Positions 8,071 through 17,077 of a stretch of 20,254 nucleotides of DNA are shown here, piece after piece. Position numbers and translations under genes: made by a program. Source of the stretch: CALHAX01 sp038523655 (GTDB lineage Bacteria; Pseudomonadota; Alphaproteobacteria; Rhizobiales; CALHAX01); the NCBI GenBank assembly GCA_038523655.1, contig JBCBJG010000028.1, forward strand, positions 1 to 20,254, in the 5' to 3' direction. The notes beneath the pieces were generated by a model. That model made no database searches and was not told where the DNA came from. It saw only the letters and a program-made list of their open reading frames with translations. Each line of letters begins with the position of its first letter. The stretch's first letter is position 1.

Positions 8071-9482
8071 TTCGTCGCCCCCATCAGCTGCTTGTCGATC
8101 GCATGGGCAGCCTGGCGACCTTCGCGGATCGCCCAGACGACCAACGACTGCCCACGGCGCATGTCACCGGCGACATAGAGACCGTCTTTCGACGTGGCGT
8201 AGGACACCTCGTCGGCCTTCACTTCGCCGCGCTGGGTCATCTCGAGCGCGAGCGCGTCCACCAGCCCTTCACGCCGCGGATGCACGAAGCCCATCGCAAG
8301 CAGCACGAGATCGGCTTTGAGCTCGAACTCGCTTCCTTCGATCTTCTGGAATGTCTCGTCGACCCGACAGCATTGCAGTGCGGTCACCCGACCGTTCTCA
8401 CCGACGAACCGTTCGGTCATCACCGAAAAGTCCCGCTGTGCGCCTTCAGCCTGTGACGAGGACGTCCGCATCTTCAGCGGCCAATTGGGCCACGTAAGCG
8501 CTTTATCCTCCATCGCCGGCGGCTCGGGCATGATTTCGAGCTGCGTGACAGTCTTCGCGCCTTGCCGGAACGATGTGCCGATGCAGTCGGACCCGGTATC
8601 CCCGCCACCGATGACGACGACGTCGCGCCCCTCGGCCAGTTCGAGCGTACCCGTTTCCGCGCCCGCTTCCTCACCGGCCACCCGGCGGTTCTGCTGCGGA
8701 AGGAAATCCATCGCAAAGTGAATCCCATCGAGCTCCCGACCTGAGATCGGCAGATCACGCGGTGTCTCGGAACCGCAGGCGAGCAGCATCGCATCGTGCT
8801 TGTCGGCGAGCGTCTCGAAGGGCGTAGCTCCACCGATTTCGACCCCGCAGTGGAAGGTCACGCCTTCGCCCTCGAGCTGCGCCACCCGGCGCGCCACCAC
8901 CCGGTAGTCCATCTTGAAATCCGGGATGCCGTAGATCAGCAAACCACCCGGCCGCGCATTCTTCTCATAGACATGCACGTCGTGCCCGGCGCGTGCGAGC
9001 TGCTGCGCCGCCGCGAGCCCTGCTGGTCCCGACCCGATGACACCGACAGATTTGCCGGTCTTCTCGAGCGCCGGTTCCGGGACGATCCAGCCGTTCTCCC
9101 AGCCCTTGTCCGCGATCGCACACTCGATCGTTTTGATCGAGACGGGCTTGTCGTCGATATTGAGCGTGCAGGCCGCTTCGCATGGTGCCGGACAAATACG
9201 CCCCGTCATTTCCGGGAAGTTGTTCGTCGAATGCAGATTGCGCAGCGCTTCCTGCCAGTCGTCACGATAGACGAGGTCGTTCCAGTCCGGGATCTGATTA
9301 TTCACCGGGCACCCGGTGTGGCAGAAGGGGATGCCGCAATCCATGCAGCGTGACGCCTGTCCCTGCACCGCATCGTCCGGCAGCGGGATCAGAAACTCTT
9401 CGAAGCTGCGGGTGCGTTTTTCGACGGGCTCGTAATCGCGCTCCACGCGATCGACCTCGAGAAATCCGGTTACCTTACCCAT
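8058..9482 (-). CDS. gltD: Glutamate synthase (NADPH) small subunit
   Basis: GltD is the beta subunit of NADPH-dependent GOGAT: it oxidises NADPH on FAD and passes electrons through iron-sulfur centres to GltB, where 2-oxoglutarate and glutamine-derived ammonia become glutamate. The 474-residue length is normal. The N-terminal cysteine region has C46, C49, C54 and C58 (CMDCGIPFCHTGC), then C97, C101 and C105 (CPAPCEAAC). The FAD-binding GSGPAG lies at 150-155, the NADPH-binding GGGDTG at 292-297, and the closing FAD motif is AGDMRRGQSLVVWAI. The ATG at 9482 follows a GGAAGGGG ribosome site, and MGKVTGFLEVDR is the usual start. It lies 85 bp downstream of gltB in the same direction, a standard gltBD operon. 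Confidence 0.96.
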   Translation of the reverse strand: MGKVTGFLEVDRVERDYEPVEKRTRSFEEFLIPLPDDAVQGQASRCMDCGIPFCHTGCPVNNQIPDWNDLVYRDDWQEALRNLHSTNNFPEMTGRICPAPCEAACTLNIDDKPVSIKTIECAIADKGWENGWIVPEPALEKTGKSVGVIGSGPAGLAAAQQLARAGHDVHVYEKNARPGGLLIYGIPDFKMDYRVVARRVAQLEGEGVTFHCGVEIGGATPFETLADKHDAMLLACGSETPRDLPISGRELDGIHFAMDFLPQQNRRVAGEEAGAETGTLELAEGRDVVVIGGGDTGSDCIGTSFRQGAKTVTQLEIMPEPPAMEDKALTWPNWPLKMRTSSSQAEGAQRDFSVMTERFVGENGRVTALQCCRVDETFQKIEGSEFELKADLVLLAMGFVHPRREGLVDALALEMTQRGEVKADEVSYATSKDGLYVAGDMRRGQSLVVWAIREGRQAAHAIDKQLMGATKLPR

Positions 9483-9567
9483 TTTTCATCCCCTTCCGGT
9501 GCGGCGCAGAGTGCGGAGACAAACCGCATCGCGCGCATTTCGTTCCCTTGCTTTCGCGGCGCTTCCC

Positions 9568-12500
9568 TCAGGCCTTCCCTGCCGGCATGCCAATCTCCAA
9601 GTCGTCGAGACCAGTCGTGTCGCGCTTCATCGCCTCGGTCATTTCCTCCAACGCCCGGCGATATTCCACCGGCATCACCTTCACGAACTTCGGCAGCATT
9701 TCGCTCCAGTTCTCGAGGATCTGCCGCCCGCGGTCGGAGTTCGTGTAGCGGACATGGCGCTCGATCATCCCGTGCAGCCGTTCGGCGTCGAACTGCGTCA
9801 TGTCTGAGGACACATCGACGAGCCCGTGCGCTTCGAGATCACTCCCCTGCGCGAGCTTCTCCATGACCTCTGCTTCAGCAGTCACCGGTTCGAGATCGAC
9901 CATCGACTGGTTGCAGCGGTCTTCGAAGTCCCCGTCCATATCGAGCACATATGCAATGCCGCCCGACATGCCGGCCGCGAAGTTTCGTCCGGTCTGCCCG
10001 AGCACGACGACCACGCCGCCAGTCATGTACTCGCAGCCATGGTCGCCCGTGCCTTCCACGACCGCCTGCGCGCCCGAGTTCCGCACAGCGAACCGCTCGC
10101 CCGCAATCCCGCGGAAATAACACTCCCCGCTGATCGCCCCATAAAGCGCAGTGTTGCCGACGATGATGCTGTCTTCCGGCACGATGCCGCTCTCCGGCGC
10201 TGGCCGTACGACGATCCGCCCGCCTGAGAGCCCTTTGCCGACGTAGTCGTTCGCCTCGCCTTCGAGATCGAGCGTTACACCGGCTGCCGTCCACGCGCCG
10301 AAACTCTGACCGGCGATCCCGTTGAGCGCGACATAGATCGTGTCGTCCGCCAGACCGGCATGCCCGTGTTTCGTTGCGACCGCCCCCGACAGCATGGCAC
10401 CGGCCGTGCGATCCGCATTCGAGATCGCCGTTTCGATCCGCACCGCCTTGCCGTGCTCGATGGCCGGCGCCGCTTCCGCGATCAATCGGCGATCCAGCAC
10501 ATCGTCAAGATGGTGGTCCTGCGTGTCGGTATGGAAGATCCGCACGCCGTCTTCGACCTCCGGCTTGTAGAAGAGCTTCGTGAAATCGAGCCCCTCCGCC
10601 TTCCAGTGATCGACGACCCGCGCCCGATCGAGCAGGTCTGACTGGCCGATGATTTCGTTCAGCGAACGCACGCCCATCGCCGCGAGCAGACCGCGCACTT
10701 CTTCGGCGACGAAGAAGAAGTAGTTCACCACATGCTCGGGCTTTCCGGCGAACTTGGCGCGCAGCTCCGGGTTCTGCGTCGCGATGCCGACCGGGCAGGT
10801 GTTCAAATGGCACTTGCGCATCATGATACAGCCAGACGCGATCAGCGGCGCGGTTGCGAAACCGAACTCGTCAGCGCCGAGCAAAGCCCCGATGACCACA
10901 TCGCGCCCGGTCCGCAATCCGCCATCCACCTGAACGGCAATGCGACTGCGGAGATTATTCTTCACCAGCGTCTGGTGCGTTTCCGCGAGCCCAATTTCCC
11001 ACGGGCTACCAGCGTGCTTGATCGACGTCAGCGGCGACGCACCCGTGCCCCCCTCGAAGCCTGAAATCGTTACATGGTCGGCCCGCGCTTTCGACACGCC
11101 GGCTGCGACCGTCCCCACACCCACTTCCGAGACAAGCTTGACCGAGATGTCAGCAGACGGATTGACGTTTTTCAGGTCGTAAATGAGCTGTGCCAAGTCC
11201 TCGATCGAGTAGATATCGTGGTGCGGCGGCGGGGAGATCAATCCCACACCCGGCGTCGAATGGCGCACCTCGGCGATCGTCGCATCCACCTTGTGACCGG
11301 GAAGCTGACCGCCCTCGCCGGGTTTTGCTCCCTGGGCCATCTTGATCTGGATCATATCGGCGTTGGAGAGATATTCCGTCGTGACACCGAAGCGGCCAGA
11401 CGCGACCTGCTTGATTGCGGAGCGCTCGCTGTCACCGTTCGGCAGCGGCGTGTAGCGGTCCGACTGCTCCCCCCCCTCGCCCGTGTTCGATTTCCCACCG
11501 ATCCGGTTCATCGCAACCGCAAGATTGGCGTGCGCTTCCCGGGAGATCGACCCGAGTGACATGGCGCCCGTCGCAAACCGCTTCACGATATCCGCGGCCG
11601 GTTCGACTTCGTCGAGCGGCACCGGCGCGCGACCCGTTTCGTCAGCATCCTTGATCCGGAAGAGCCCGCGGATCGTCAGCAGATCCTCGCTCTGCGCATT
11701 AATCTGCGCCGCGTAGCTCGCATATTTCTCCGGCAGGTTACCGCGCACGGCGTGCTGCAGATCCGCGACGCTCGTCGGCGTCCACGAATGTTTTTCTCCG
11801 CGGATGCGGTACGCGTATTCACCGCCAACCTCGAGCATCGAGCGCAGCACGTCGACGTCACCAAACGCTTCCGCGTGCCGCCGCACGGTTTCCTCGGCGA
11901 CCTCTTCAAGCCCGATCCCTTCGACCTGGCTGTGGGTGCCCGCAAAATACTTGTCGACGAAGCTCGTCTTGAGACCGACCGCGTCGAAAATCTGAGCGCC
12001 GCAGTATGACTGATACGTCGAGATGCCCATCTTCGACATGACCTTGAGCAGGCCCTTGTCGATCGCCTTGATGTAGCGGTGTTGCGCCTCGTCGAGCGTA
12101 ATGGGCTCGTCCATTTCCTCGATCAGCGCGCCCAGCGTCTCAAACGCCAGATACGGGTTGATCGCTTCTGCGCCGTAACCTGCGAGCGTGGCGAATTGAT
12201 TGATCTCGAACGCCTCGCCCGTTTCGACGACGAGACCAACCGACGTCCGCCGACCCTTGCGGATCAGGTGATGATGCACAGCCGAGGTGGCGAGGAGCGA
12301 CGGGATCGCGATGCGATCAGCCGACACCAGCCGGTCGGAGAGGATGACAATGTTGTACCCACCCTCGATCGACTGCTCGGCTTCCGTGCAGATCTGCCGA
12401 ATAGCTGTCGCCATGCCGGCCGCACCTTTTTCGACCGGGTAGGTGATGTCGATCGTCAGCGTGCGGAAGTGGTTGTCCTCGATGTCACCGATCTGGCGGA

Positions 12501-14271
12501 TGCGCTCGAGTTTCCCGTTCGAGAGCACCGGCTGCGCGACTTCCAGCCGCTTCACATCGGCAGTGCCTTCGAGATCGAGCAGGTTCGGCCGCGGTCCGAT
12601 GAACGAGACCAGCGACATGACGAGTTCTTCGCGGATCGGATCGATCGGCGGATTGGTCACCTGCGCGAAGTTTTGCTTAAAGTACGTGTGGAGCAGCTTA
12701 GGGTGATCCGACAGCGCCGAGATCGGCGTGTCCGTCCCCATCGAGCCGATCGCTTCCTGTCCGACATGCGCCATCGGCGCCATCAGGAATTTGAGGCTCT
12801 CCTGCGTGTAACCGAACGCCTGCTGTCGATCGAGGAGAGAAATGTTTGATTGCGGCCGCTCGGGCATGTCCGGCTTCGGCAGGTCGCGGACGTGGATCTG
12901 CGTGCGGTCGAGCCATTTCTGGTACGGGTTCGCCCGAGCCAGCTCGGCCTTAACCTCCGCATCGTCGATGATCCGGCCCTGCTCCAGGTCGATCAGCAGC
13001 ATCTTGCCCGGCTGGAGCCGCCACTTACGGACGATTTTTTCCTCAGGAATACGCAGCGTGCCGGCTTCCGACGCCATGAGCACGCGGCCATCGTCGGTCA
13101 CGCAGTATCGCGCCGGGCGAAGTCCATTACGATCGAGCGTTGCACCGATCTGACGACCATCCGTGAATGCAACCGCTGCCGGTCCGTCCCACGGCTCCAT
13201 CAGCGCAGCGTGGTACTCGTAGAATGCGCGGCGCTCGGCATCCATGATCGGGTTGCCGGCCCAGGCCTCTGGGATGAGCATCATGGCGGCATGCGTCATC
13301 GAGTAGCCACCGCGGATCAGGAACTCGAGCGCATTGTCGAAGCACGCGGTGTCGGACTGACCTTCGTAGGAGATCGGCCAAAGCTTGTTGATGTCCTTGC
13401 CGAACAGCGAACTCTCGACCGACGCCTGGCGTGCCGCCATCCAGTTGACGTTGCCGCGTAGCGTGTTGATCTCGCCGTTGTGCGCCACCATCCGGTAGGG
13501 GTGCGCGAGCTTCCACGACGGGAAGGTGTTCGTCGAGAACCGCTGGTGCACCAGCGCGAGTGCTGACTGGAACCGCTCGTCATGCAGATCGGCGTAGTAG
13601 GCACCGAGCTGGTAGGCGAGGAACATCCCTTTGTAGACGATCGTCCGCGACGACATCGACACGATGTAGAAACCGTTGTCGCGCCCCTCGGTCTCCTCGA
13701 ACACGTAATTCGAGATGACCTTGCGCAGCATGTAAAGTTTGCGCTCGAACGCATCGCTATCGAGATCGAGCGAGCCCTTGCCGATGAAGACCTGACGCTG
13801 CGCCGGCTCGACCGCGATCACGCCCTCCGAGAGGCACTTATTGTCGACCGGCACGTCCCGCCAGCCGAGCAGAACCATGCCTTCCGCTGCGACCGCCCGC
13901 GTCAGGATATTGGCGCAGTGGCTCCGCAACCCCTGATCCTGCGGCATGAAGATATGCGCGACGGCGTACTCGCCGGGCTCGGGCAGCAGGATGCCGACGT
14001 CCTTCGCCACATCACTGAAAAAATCGTGCGGGATTTGCACCAGCATGCCGGCCCCGTCGCCGGCCAGCGGATCGGCACCCACCGCCCCGCGATGGGTCAT
14101 GTTCTCCAGGATTTCGAGCCCGCTCGAGACGATGTCGTGGGAGCGTCGTCCGTTCAGATCGGCGATGAACCCGACGCCGCATGCGTCGTGTTCCTTGTCC
14201 GCGACATAGAGGCCCTCGTTAGCGCGCGGTTTCGCGTCGCCGCTGCCTTGCGTCAGATCCAGAGCCACCAT
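9568..14271 (-). CDS. gltB: Glutamate synthase (NADPH) large subunit
   Basis: GltB is the alpha subunit of GOGAT. It releases ammonia from glutamine, channels it, and uses it to aminate 2-oxoglutarate on FMN, with GltD supplying electrons. From the chosen start it is 1567 residues, typical of alphaproteobacteria. A 30-residue propeptide precedes the glutaminase nucleophile Cys31 (HDACGVGF), which must be exposed by cleavage. The glutaminase (GATase II) domain includes THRGAVGADPLAGDGAG and NTFPSWKLAHPYRMVAHNGEINT. The FMN/synthase domain has IKMAQGAKPGEGGQLPG, and the [3Fe-4S] ligands are Cys1148, Cys1154 and Cys1159 (CIMMRKCHLNTC). A C-terminal GXGXG beta-helix follows (CEYMTGGVVVVLGQTGRNFAAGMSGG). 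The frame is open upstream to 14370, but GGAGG lies 5 nt before the ATG at 14271. Confidence 0.97.
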   Translation of the reverse strand: MVALDLTQGSGDAKPRANEGLYVADKEHDACGVGFIADLNGRRSHDIVSSGLEILENMTHRGAVGADPLAGDGAGMLVQIPHDFFSDVAKDVGILLPEPGEYAVAHIFMPQDQGLRSHCANILTRAVAAEGMVLLGWRDVPVDNKCLSEGVIAVEPAQRQVFIGKGSLDLDSDAFERKLYMLRKVISNYVFEETEGRDNGFYIVSMSSRTIVYKGMFLAYQLGAYYADLHDERFQSALALVHQRFSTNTFPSWKLAHPYRMVAHNGEINTLRGNVNWMAARQASVESSLFGKDINKLWPISYEGQSDTACFDNALEFLIRGGYSMTHAAMMLIPEAWAGNPIMDAERRAFYEYHAALMEPWDGPAAVAFTDGRQIGATLDRNGLRPARYCVTDDGRVLMASEAGTLRIPEEKIVRKWRLQPGKMLLIDLEQGRIIDDAEVKAELARANPYQKWLDRTQIHVRDLPKPDMPERPQSNISLLDRQQAFGYTQESLKFLMAPMAHVGQEAIGSMGTDTPISALSDHPKLLHTYFKQNFAQVTNPPIDPIREELVMSLVSFIGPRPNLLDLEGTADVKRLEVAQPVLSNGKLERIRQIGDIEDNHFRTLTIDITYPVEKGAAGMATAIRQICTEAEQSIEGGYNIVILSDRLVSADRIAIPSLLATSAVHHHLIRKGRRTSVGLVVETGEAFEINQFATLAGYGAEAINPYLAFETLGALIEEMDEPITLDEAQHRYIKAIDKGLLKVMSKMGISTYQSYCGAQIFDAVGLKTSFVDKYFAGTHSQVEGIGLEEVAEETVRRHAEAFGDVDVLRSMLEVGGEYAYRIRGEKHSWTPTSVADLQHAVRGNLPEKYASYAAQINAQSEDLLTIRGLFRIKDADETGRAPVPLDEVEPAADIVKRFATGAMSLGSISREAHANLAVAMNRIGGKSNTGEGGEQSDRYTPLPNGDSERSAIKQVASGRFGVTTEYLSNADMIQIKMAQGAKPGEGGQLPGHKVDATIAEVRHSTPGVGLISPPPHHDIYSIEDLAQLIYDLKNVNPSADISVKLVSEVGVGTVAAGVSKARADHVTISGFEGGTGASPLTSIKHAGSPWEIGLAETHQTLVKNNLRSRIAVQVDGGLRTGRDVVIGALLGADEFGFATAPLIASGCIMMRKCHLNTCPVGIATQNPELRAKFAGKPEHVVNYFFFVAEEVRGLLAAMGVRSLNEIIGQSDLLDRARVVDHWKAEGLDFTKLFYKPEVEDGVRIFHTDTQDHHLDDVLDRRLIAEAAPAIEHGKAVRIETAISNADRTAGAMLSGAVATKHGHAGLADDTIYVALNGIAGQSFGAWTAAGVTLDLEGEANDYVGKGLSGGRIVVRPAPESGIVPEDSIIVGNTALYGAISGECYFRGIAGERFAVRNSGAQAVVEGTGDHGCEYMTGGVVVVLGQTGRNFAAGMSGGIAYVLDMDGDFEDRCNQSMVDLEPVTAEAEVMEKLAQGSDLEAHGLVDVSSDMTQFDAERLHGMIERHVRYTNSDRGRQILENWSEMLPKFVKVMPVEYRRALEEMTEAMKRDTTGLDDLEIGMPAGKA

Positions 14272-14899
14272 GTCTTCCTCCATTCGCCAATCGTTGCGGC
14301 GGACGTTGCACTGCCCGTCGCTTTTCGCGCGCGCGGCTCGTGGAACCACGTGTGCGCCTCGTCCGGTCAAGACCGGGCAAGGACCGCATCGGTGTCCTGC
14401 CGGTGTGAGCGATCAGCTGCGCGCCGCGCCTACACTTGGCGCGTGACAACCAGACCGCCGGGCCAACGCCGGAGCGTCGACCGAGGGTCGCCGAAGTGCT
14501 CGTAGTGGGTATTACGAGTGCGTGTCGCGAGGAGACGCAGGTGCGGCGATATAGGACAGGCGTGCTGACCTACCCAGACCGGATCGCAGATTTGATCTCG
14601 ACTGACAAGGGATGCGCTGCCGCGCCCCCTACGCGCGGCTGCACGGCGTGTAGCTCCGCGCGTGGGCGCTGGGCATGAATGCCGCGCATCTGCGTTGCGC
14701 ATCTGGGAGCGCACGCCGGGCCGACGTCAACACCCAGCGCGACATTTGCCCACCGGGTGAACTCCGCTTGCGCCGATCCTCATGCCTATGCGAGGCCGCA
14801 CCCGTGCTGAGTGAAAGCTAAATATGCTCTGTCCCACGAGCGAAACAGCACAACGCGCAACCATCACCACGATCCGGAAGATCCAGGGAATTGGCCATC
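14272..14899. other. Long gene-free region between divergent gltB and the S9 peptidase
   Basis: This 628-bp gap separates two divergent starts and should hold both promoters. I see no supportable gene, tRNA, transposon end or T-tract terminator. Small repeats are present: GGCAT-GA-ATGCC (14672-14683) beside two copies of GCGCATCTG (14684-14692 and 14697-14705). They could be an operator, but nothing here proves it. I could not pick out a convincing sigma70 promoter. Confidence 0.6.
14277..14281 (-). promoter_or_regulatory. Ribosome binding site of gltB
   Basis: A consensus GGAGG (- strand) lies 5 nt before the gltB ATG. It selects this start over in-frame ATG codons at 14283 and 14370. Confidence 0.8.
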
Positions 14900-16963
14900 A
14901 TGGACGACGCCCCCGCTTCAGAAACCCGCCGCTCCGCTGCACCGCTCGGCGTTGAAGTTGCCTCGGATAGCGCATCGCCACTCCCCGAGCGGTCGACGCC
15001 GTACGGCTACTGGCCTTCCCCGATCGACGGTATCATGGTCGCCGGAAAATCCCGCCGCTTCGGCCATGTCGCGACGGATGAGGGGCATGTCTACTGGTGC
15101 GAAAGCCGCCCGGAGGAAGAGGGCCGCTGCGTCATCTGCCGGATCGATGCGGCAAGCCTTACGACATCCCCGGCGGAGGATGGCGCTGCGACCGCCGCCG
15201 ACACAAACACGGGCGGAGAAACCAACCCGGGCGCAGAGACCAACACGCTCGAACTCACCTTCGAGGACGTCCTCCCGGCCCCGTGGTCCGCGAGCTCCCG
15301 CGTCCATGAGTACGGTGGTGGTGAGTTCTCTGTCCGCGCCGGCACGATCTGGTTCGTGAACGCAGAAGACCAGGACATATACCGAATGTCGGATGGCAAC
15401 GCCGTCCGCGTGACGACTGCGCCAAAACTCCGCTTCACCAGCATCGCCGCGCTCCCGGGAGGCGGTGCAACCGCCGAGGACCGTCTGTTCGCGATCGCCG
15501 AACGCTCGACCAGCGATCCTAGCCGTCCGGAAAACCTGATCGTCGAAATCGACCAGAAGACCGGCGCGGTGTTCGACCGCGTCACCGGGCGCGATTTCTA
15601 TGCGCAGCTCACGCTCTCCCCGCGCGGCGAAGCCATGGCCTTCATCGCCTGGGACCTGCCCGACATGCCGTGGGACGAGGCGGCCACCTACGTCTGCGAG
15701 ATCAGTGACACGAGCGTTAGCGCGCCTCGTAAGCTCGTCGGCGGTGAAGGCGTCGCAACCTTCCAGCCGACCTGGCGTGATGCCAACACACTGGCGGTCG
15801 TGAGTGACGCAGACGGCAACGGACAACTCATCACGATGTCCGCTTTCGCCCGCGCTGACCAACCGGTCACGCACTCTGCGCCGGACATCGATCTCCTGGT
15901 GCCACTGTGGAACATCGCCTCACGCGCGCACGCCCGATCCGACGATGGCGCGACATGGGCGGCCGGATACCGCGCCGGTGCGTTCGTGCTGACCCGGAAC
16001 GCCCGCGAACTCGAGACCGGGCTCGCGGACCTCTCGGCGATCAGCGCCCTCGACCATTCGATCACGGGGGTAGCCGCCCGCCACGATGCACCCGCTGAAC
16101 TCACTGCAATCGATGCCGACGGCAACTGCCGCACACTGCGACGCTCGGCGGATGACGCCCTCGATCCGGCATATGTGTCCCATGGCGAGATCGTCCGCTT
16201 CGATGTCGACGGACGCACGGTTCCGGCGCTTTATTATCCTCCTCGCAACGATGCCGTGCGGGCACCCGATACGCCGCCACCCGCGATCGTCACCGCCCAC
16301 GGCGGGCCCACCGGGATGGCAAAGCGCGGCCTGACACTGAAAACGCAGTTCTGGACGAGCCGCGGCTTCGCCGTCCTCGATGTCGATTACGCTGGAAGTT
16401 CCGGCTACGGACGGGCGTGGCGTGAGCGGCTCGACGGGCAGTGGGGCGTGGCCGATGTCGACGACGTCGTCGCTGCCGCCCGCTGGCTGACCAACAGTGG
16501 CCGTGCCGCCCCCGGTCAGATCGCCATCAGCGGCGGGAGTGCCGGCGGATATACGGTCCTCATGGCGCTCGCCATGTCGGACGTCTTCAACGCCGGCGGC
16601 TGCCACTACGGGATCGCCGACCAGGAACAACTCCTGCGCTGCACCCACAAGTTCGAGGCCGGCTATCAGTACCGCCTGTTCGGTGTGACCCACGAGAACC
16701 GCGAGCCGGTCTTCACTGCCCGCTCACCGATCAATCTGATGGATGGCTTCAGAACGCCGACGATCTTCTTCCAGGGAGCAGAAGACGCTGTGGTTCCGCC
16801 GGATCAGTCGCGGATGATGGTCGAGGCGCTGCGCCGCAATGGCGTCCCGACCGACTACCATGAGTTTGACGGTGAGCGGCACGGCTTCCGAAAGGCCCGC
16901 ACAGTCGAAGCCGTTCTGAACGCCGAGCTCGCATTTTTCCGAGCCCACCTCGGCCTCGGTTGA
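14900..16963 (+). CDS. S9 family (prolyl oligopeptidase-type) serine peptidase
   Basis: Members of this family (COG1506, dipeptidyl-aminopeptidase/acylaminoacyl-peptidase type) hydrolyse short peptides. A beta-propeller shields an alpha/beta-hydrolase domain. This 687-residue protein has no signal peptide and should be cytoplasmic. The N-terminal two-thirds are propeller-like; the hydrolase domain starts near residue 440. The nucleophile is Ser547 in SGGSAGGY, with Asp629 in GAEDAVVP and His661 in ERHGF completing the triad. HGGPTG, which can supply the oxyanion hole, and YAGSSGYGR are also typical. The ATG at 14900 has AGGGA about 9 nt upstream; a TTG at 14891 in the same frame is less likely. 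An insertion near residue 105 is built from a short tandem repeat, probably a surface loop. The substrate is not predictable and no neighbour explains it. Confidence 0.92.
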   Translation: MDDAPASETRRSAAPLGVEVASDSASPLPERSTPYGYWPSPIDGIMVAGKSRRFGHVATDEGHVYWCESRPEEEGRCVICRIDAASLTTSPAEDGAATAADTNTGGETNPGAETNTLELTFEDVLPAPWSASSRVHEYGGGEFSVRAGTIWFVNAEDQDIYRMSDGNAVRVTTAPKLRFTSIAALPGGGATAEDRLFAIAERSTSDPSRPENLIVEIDQKTGAVFDRVTGRDFYAQLTLSPRGEAMAFIAWDLPDMPWDEAATYVCEISDTSVSAPRKLVGGEGVATFQPTWRDANTLAVVSDADGNGQLITMSAFARADQPVTHSAPDIDLLVPLWNIASRAHARSDDGATWAAGYRAGAFVLTRNARELETGLADLSAISALDHSITGVAARHDAPAELTAIDADGNCRTLRRSADDALDPAYVSHGEIVRFDVDGRTVPALYYPPRNDAVRAPDTPPPAIVTAHGGPTGMAKRGLTLKTQFWTSRGFAVLDVDYAGSSGYGRAWRERLDGQWGVADVDDVVAAARWLTNSGRAAPGQIAISGGSAGGYTVLMALAMSDVFNAGGCHYGIADQEQLLRCTHKFEAGYQYRLFGVTHENREPVFTARSPINLMDGFRTPTIFFQGAEDAVVPPDQSRMMVEALRRNGVPTDYHEFDGERHGFRKARTVEAVLNAELAFFRAHLGLG
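15212..15247 (+). repeat. Two 18-nt tandem repeats inside the S9 peptidase gene
   Basis: The units GGCGGAGAAACCAACCCG and GGCGCAGAGACCAACACG differ at four positions and sit back to back in frame, encoding GGETNP then GAETNT. The preceding residues (ADTNT) look like a further decayed unit. This suggests local slippage expansion in a propeller loop. Confidence 0.7.
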
Positions 16964-17006
16964 CGGCTTGCGACTGAAAGCTTGCGTCTGACGCACCTCG
17001 CCGCAG

Positions 17007-17036
17007 AGAAAAAATCCGCGTGCCGAACGACACGCG
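17007..17036 (-). terminator. Intrinsic terminator of the MFS transporter gene
   Basis: On the - strand CGCGTG, an 8-nt loop and CACGCG are followed by GATTTTTT, about 42 nt after the transporter stop. Stem plus T-tract make a classical Rho-independent terminator. It lies between two convergent genes; on the + strand no T-run follows, so it acts mainly for the transporter. Confidence 0.8.
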
Positions 17037-17077
17037 CGTCCTTCAACGGCCACGGCGACCGCGGGCATGCACCGTCA

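Noticed and set aside
14364..14394. An imperfect inverted repeat (GGCAAGGAC with GTCCTGCC) upstream of gltB
   Set aside because: The pairing needs a bulge and no T-tract or known operator consensus is present.
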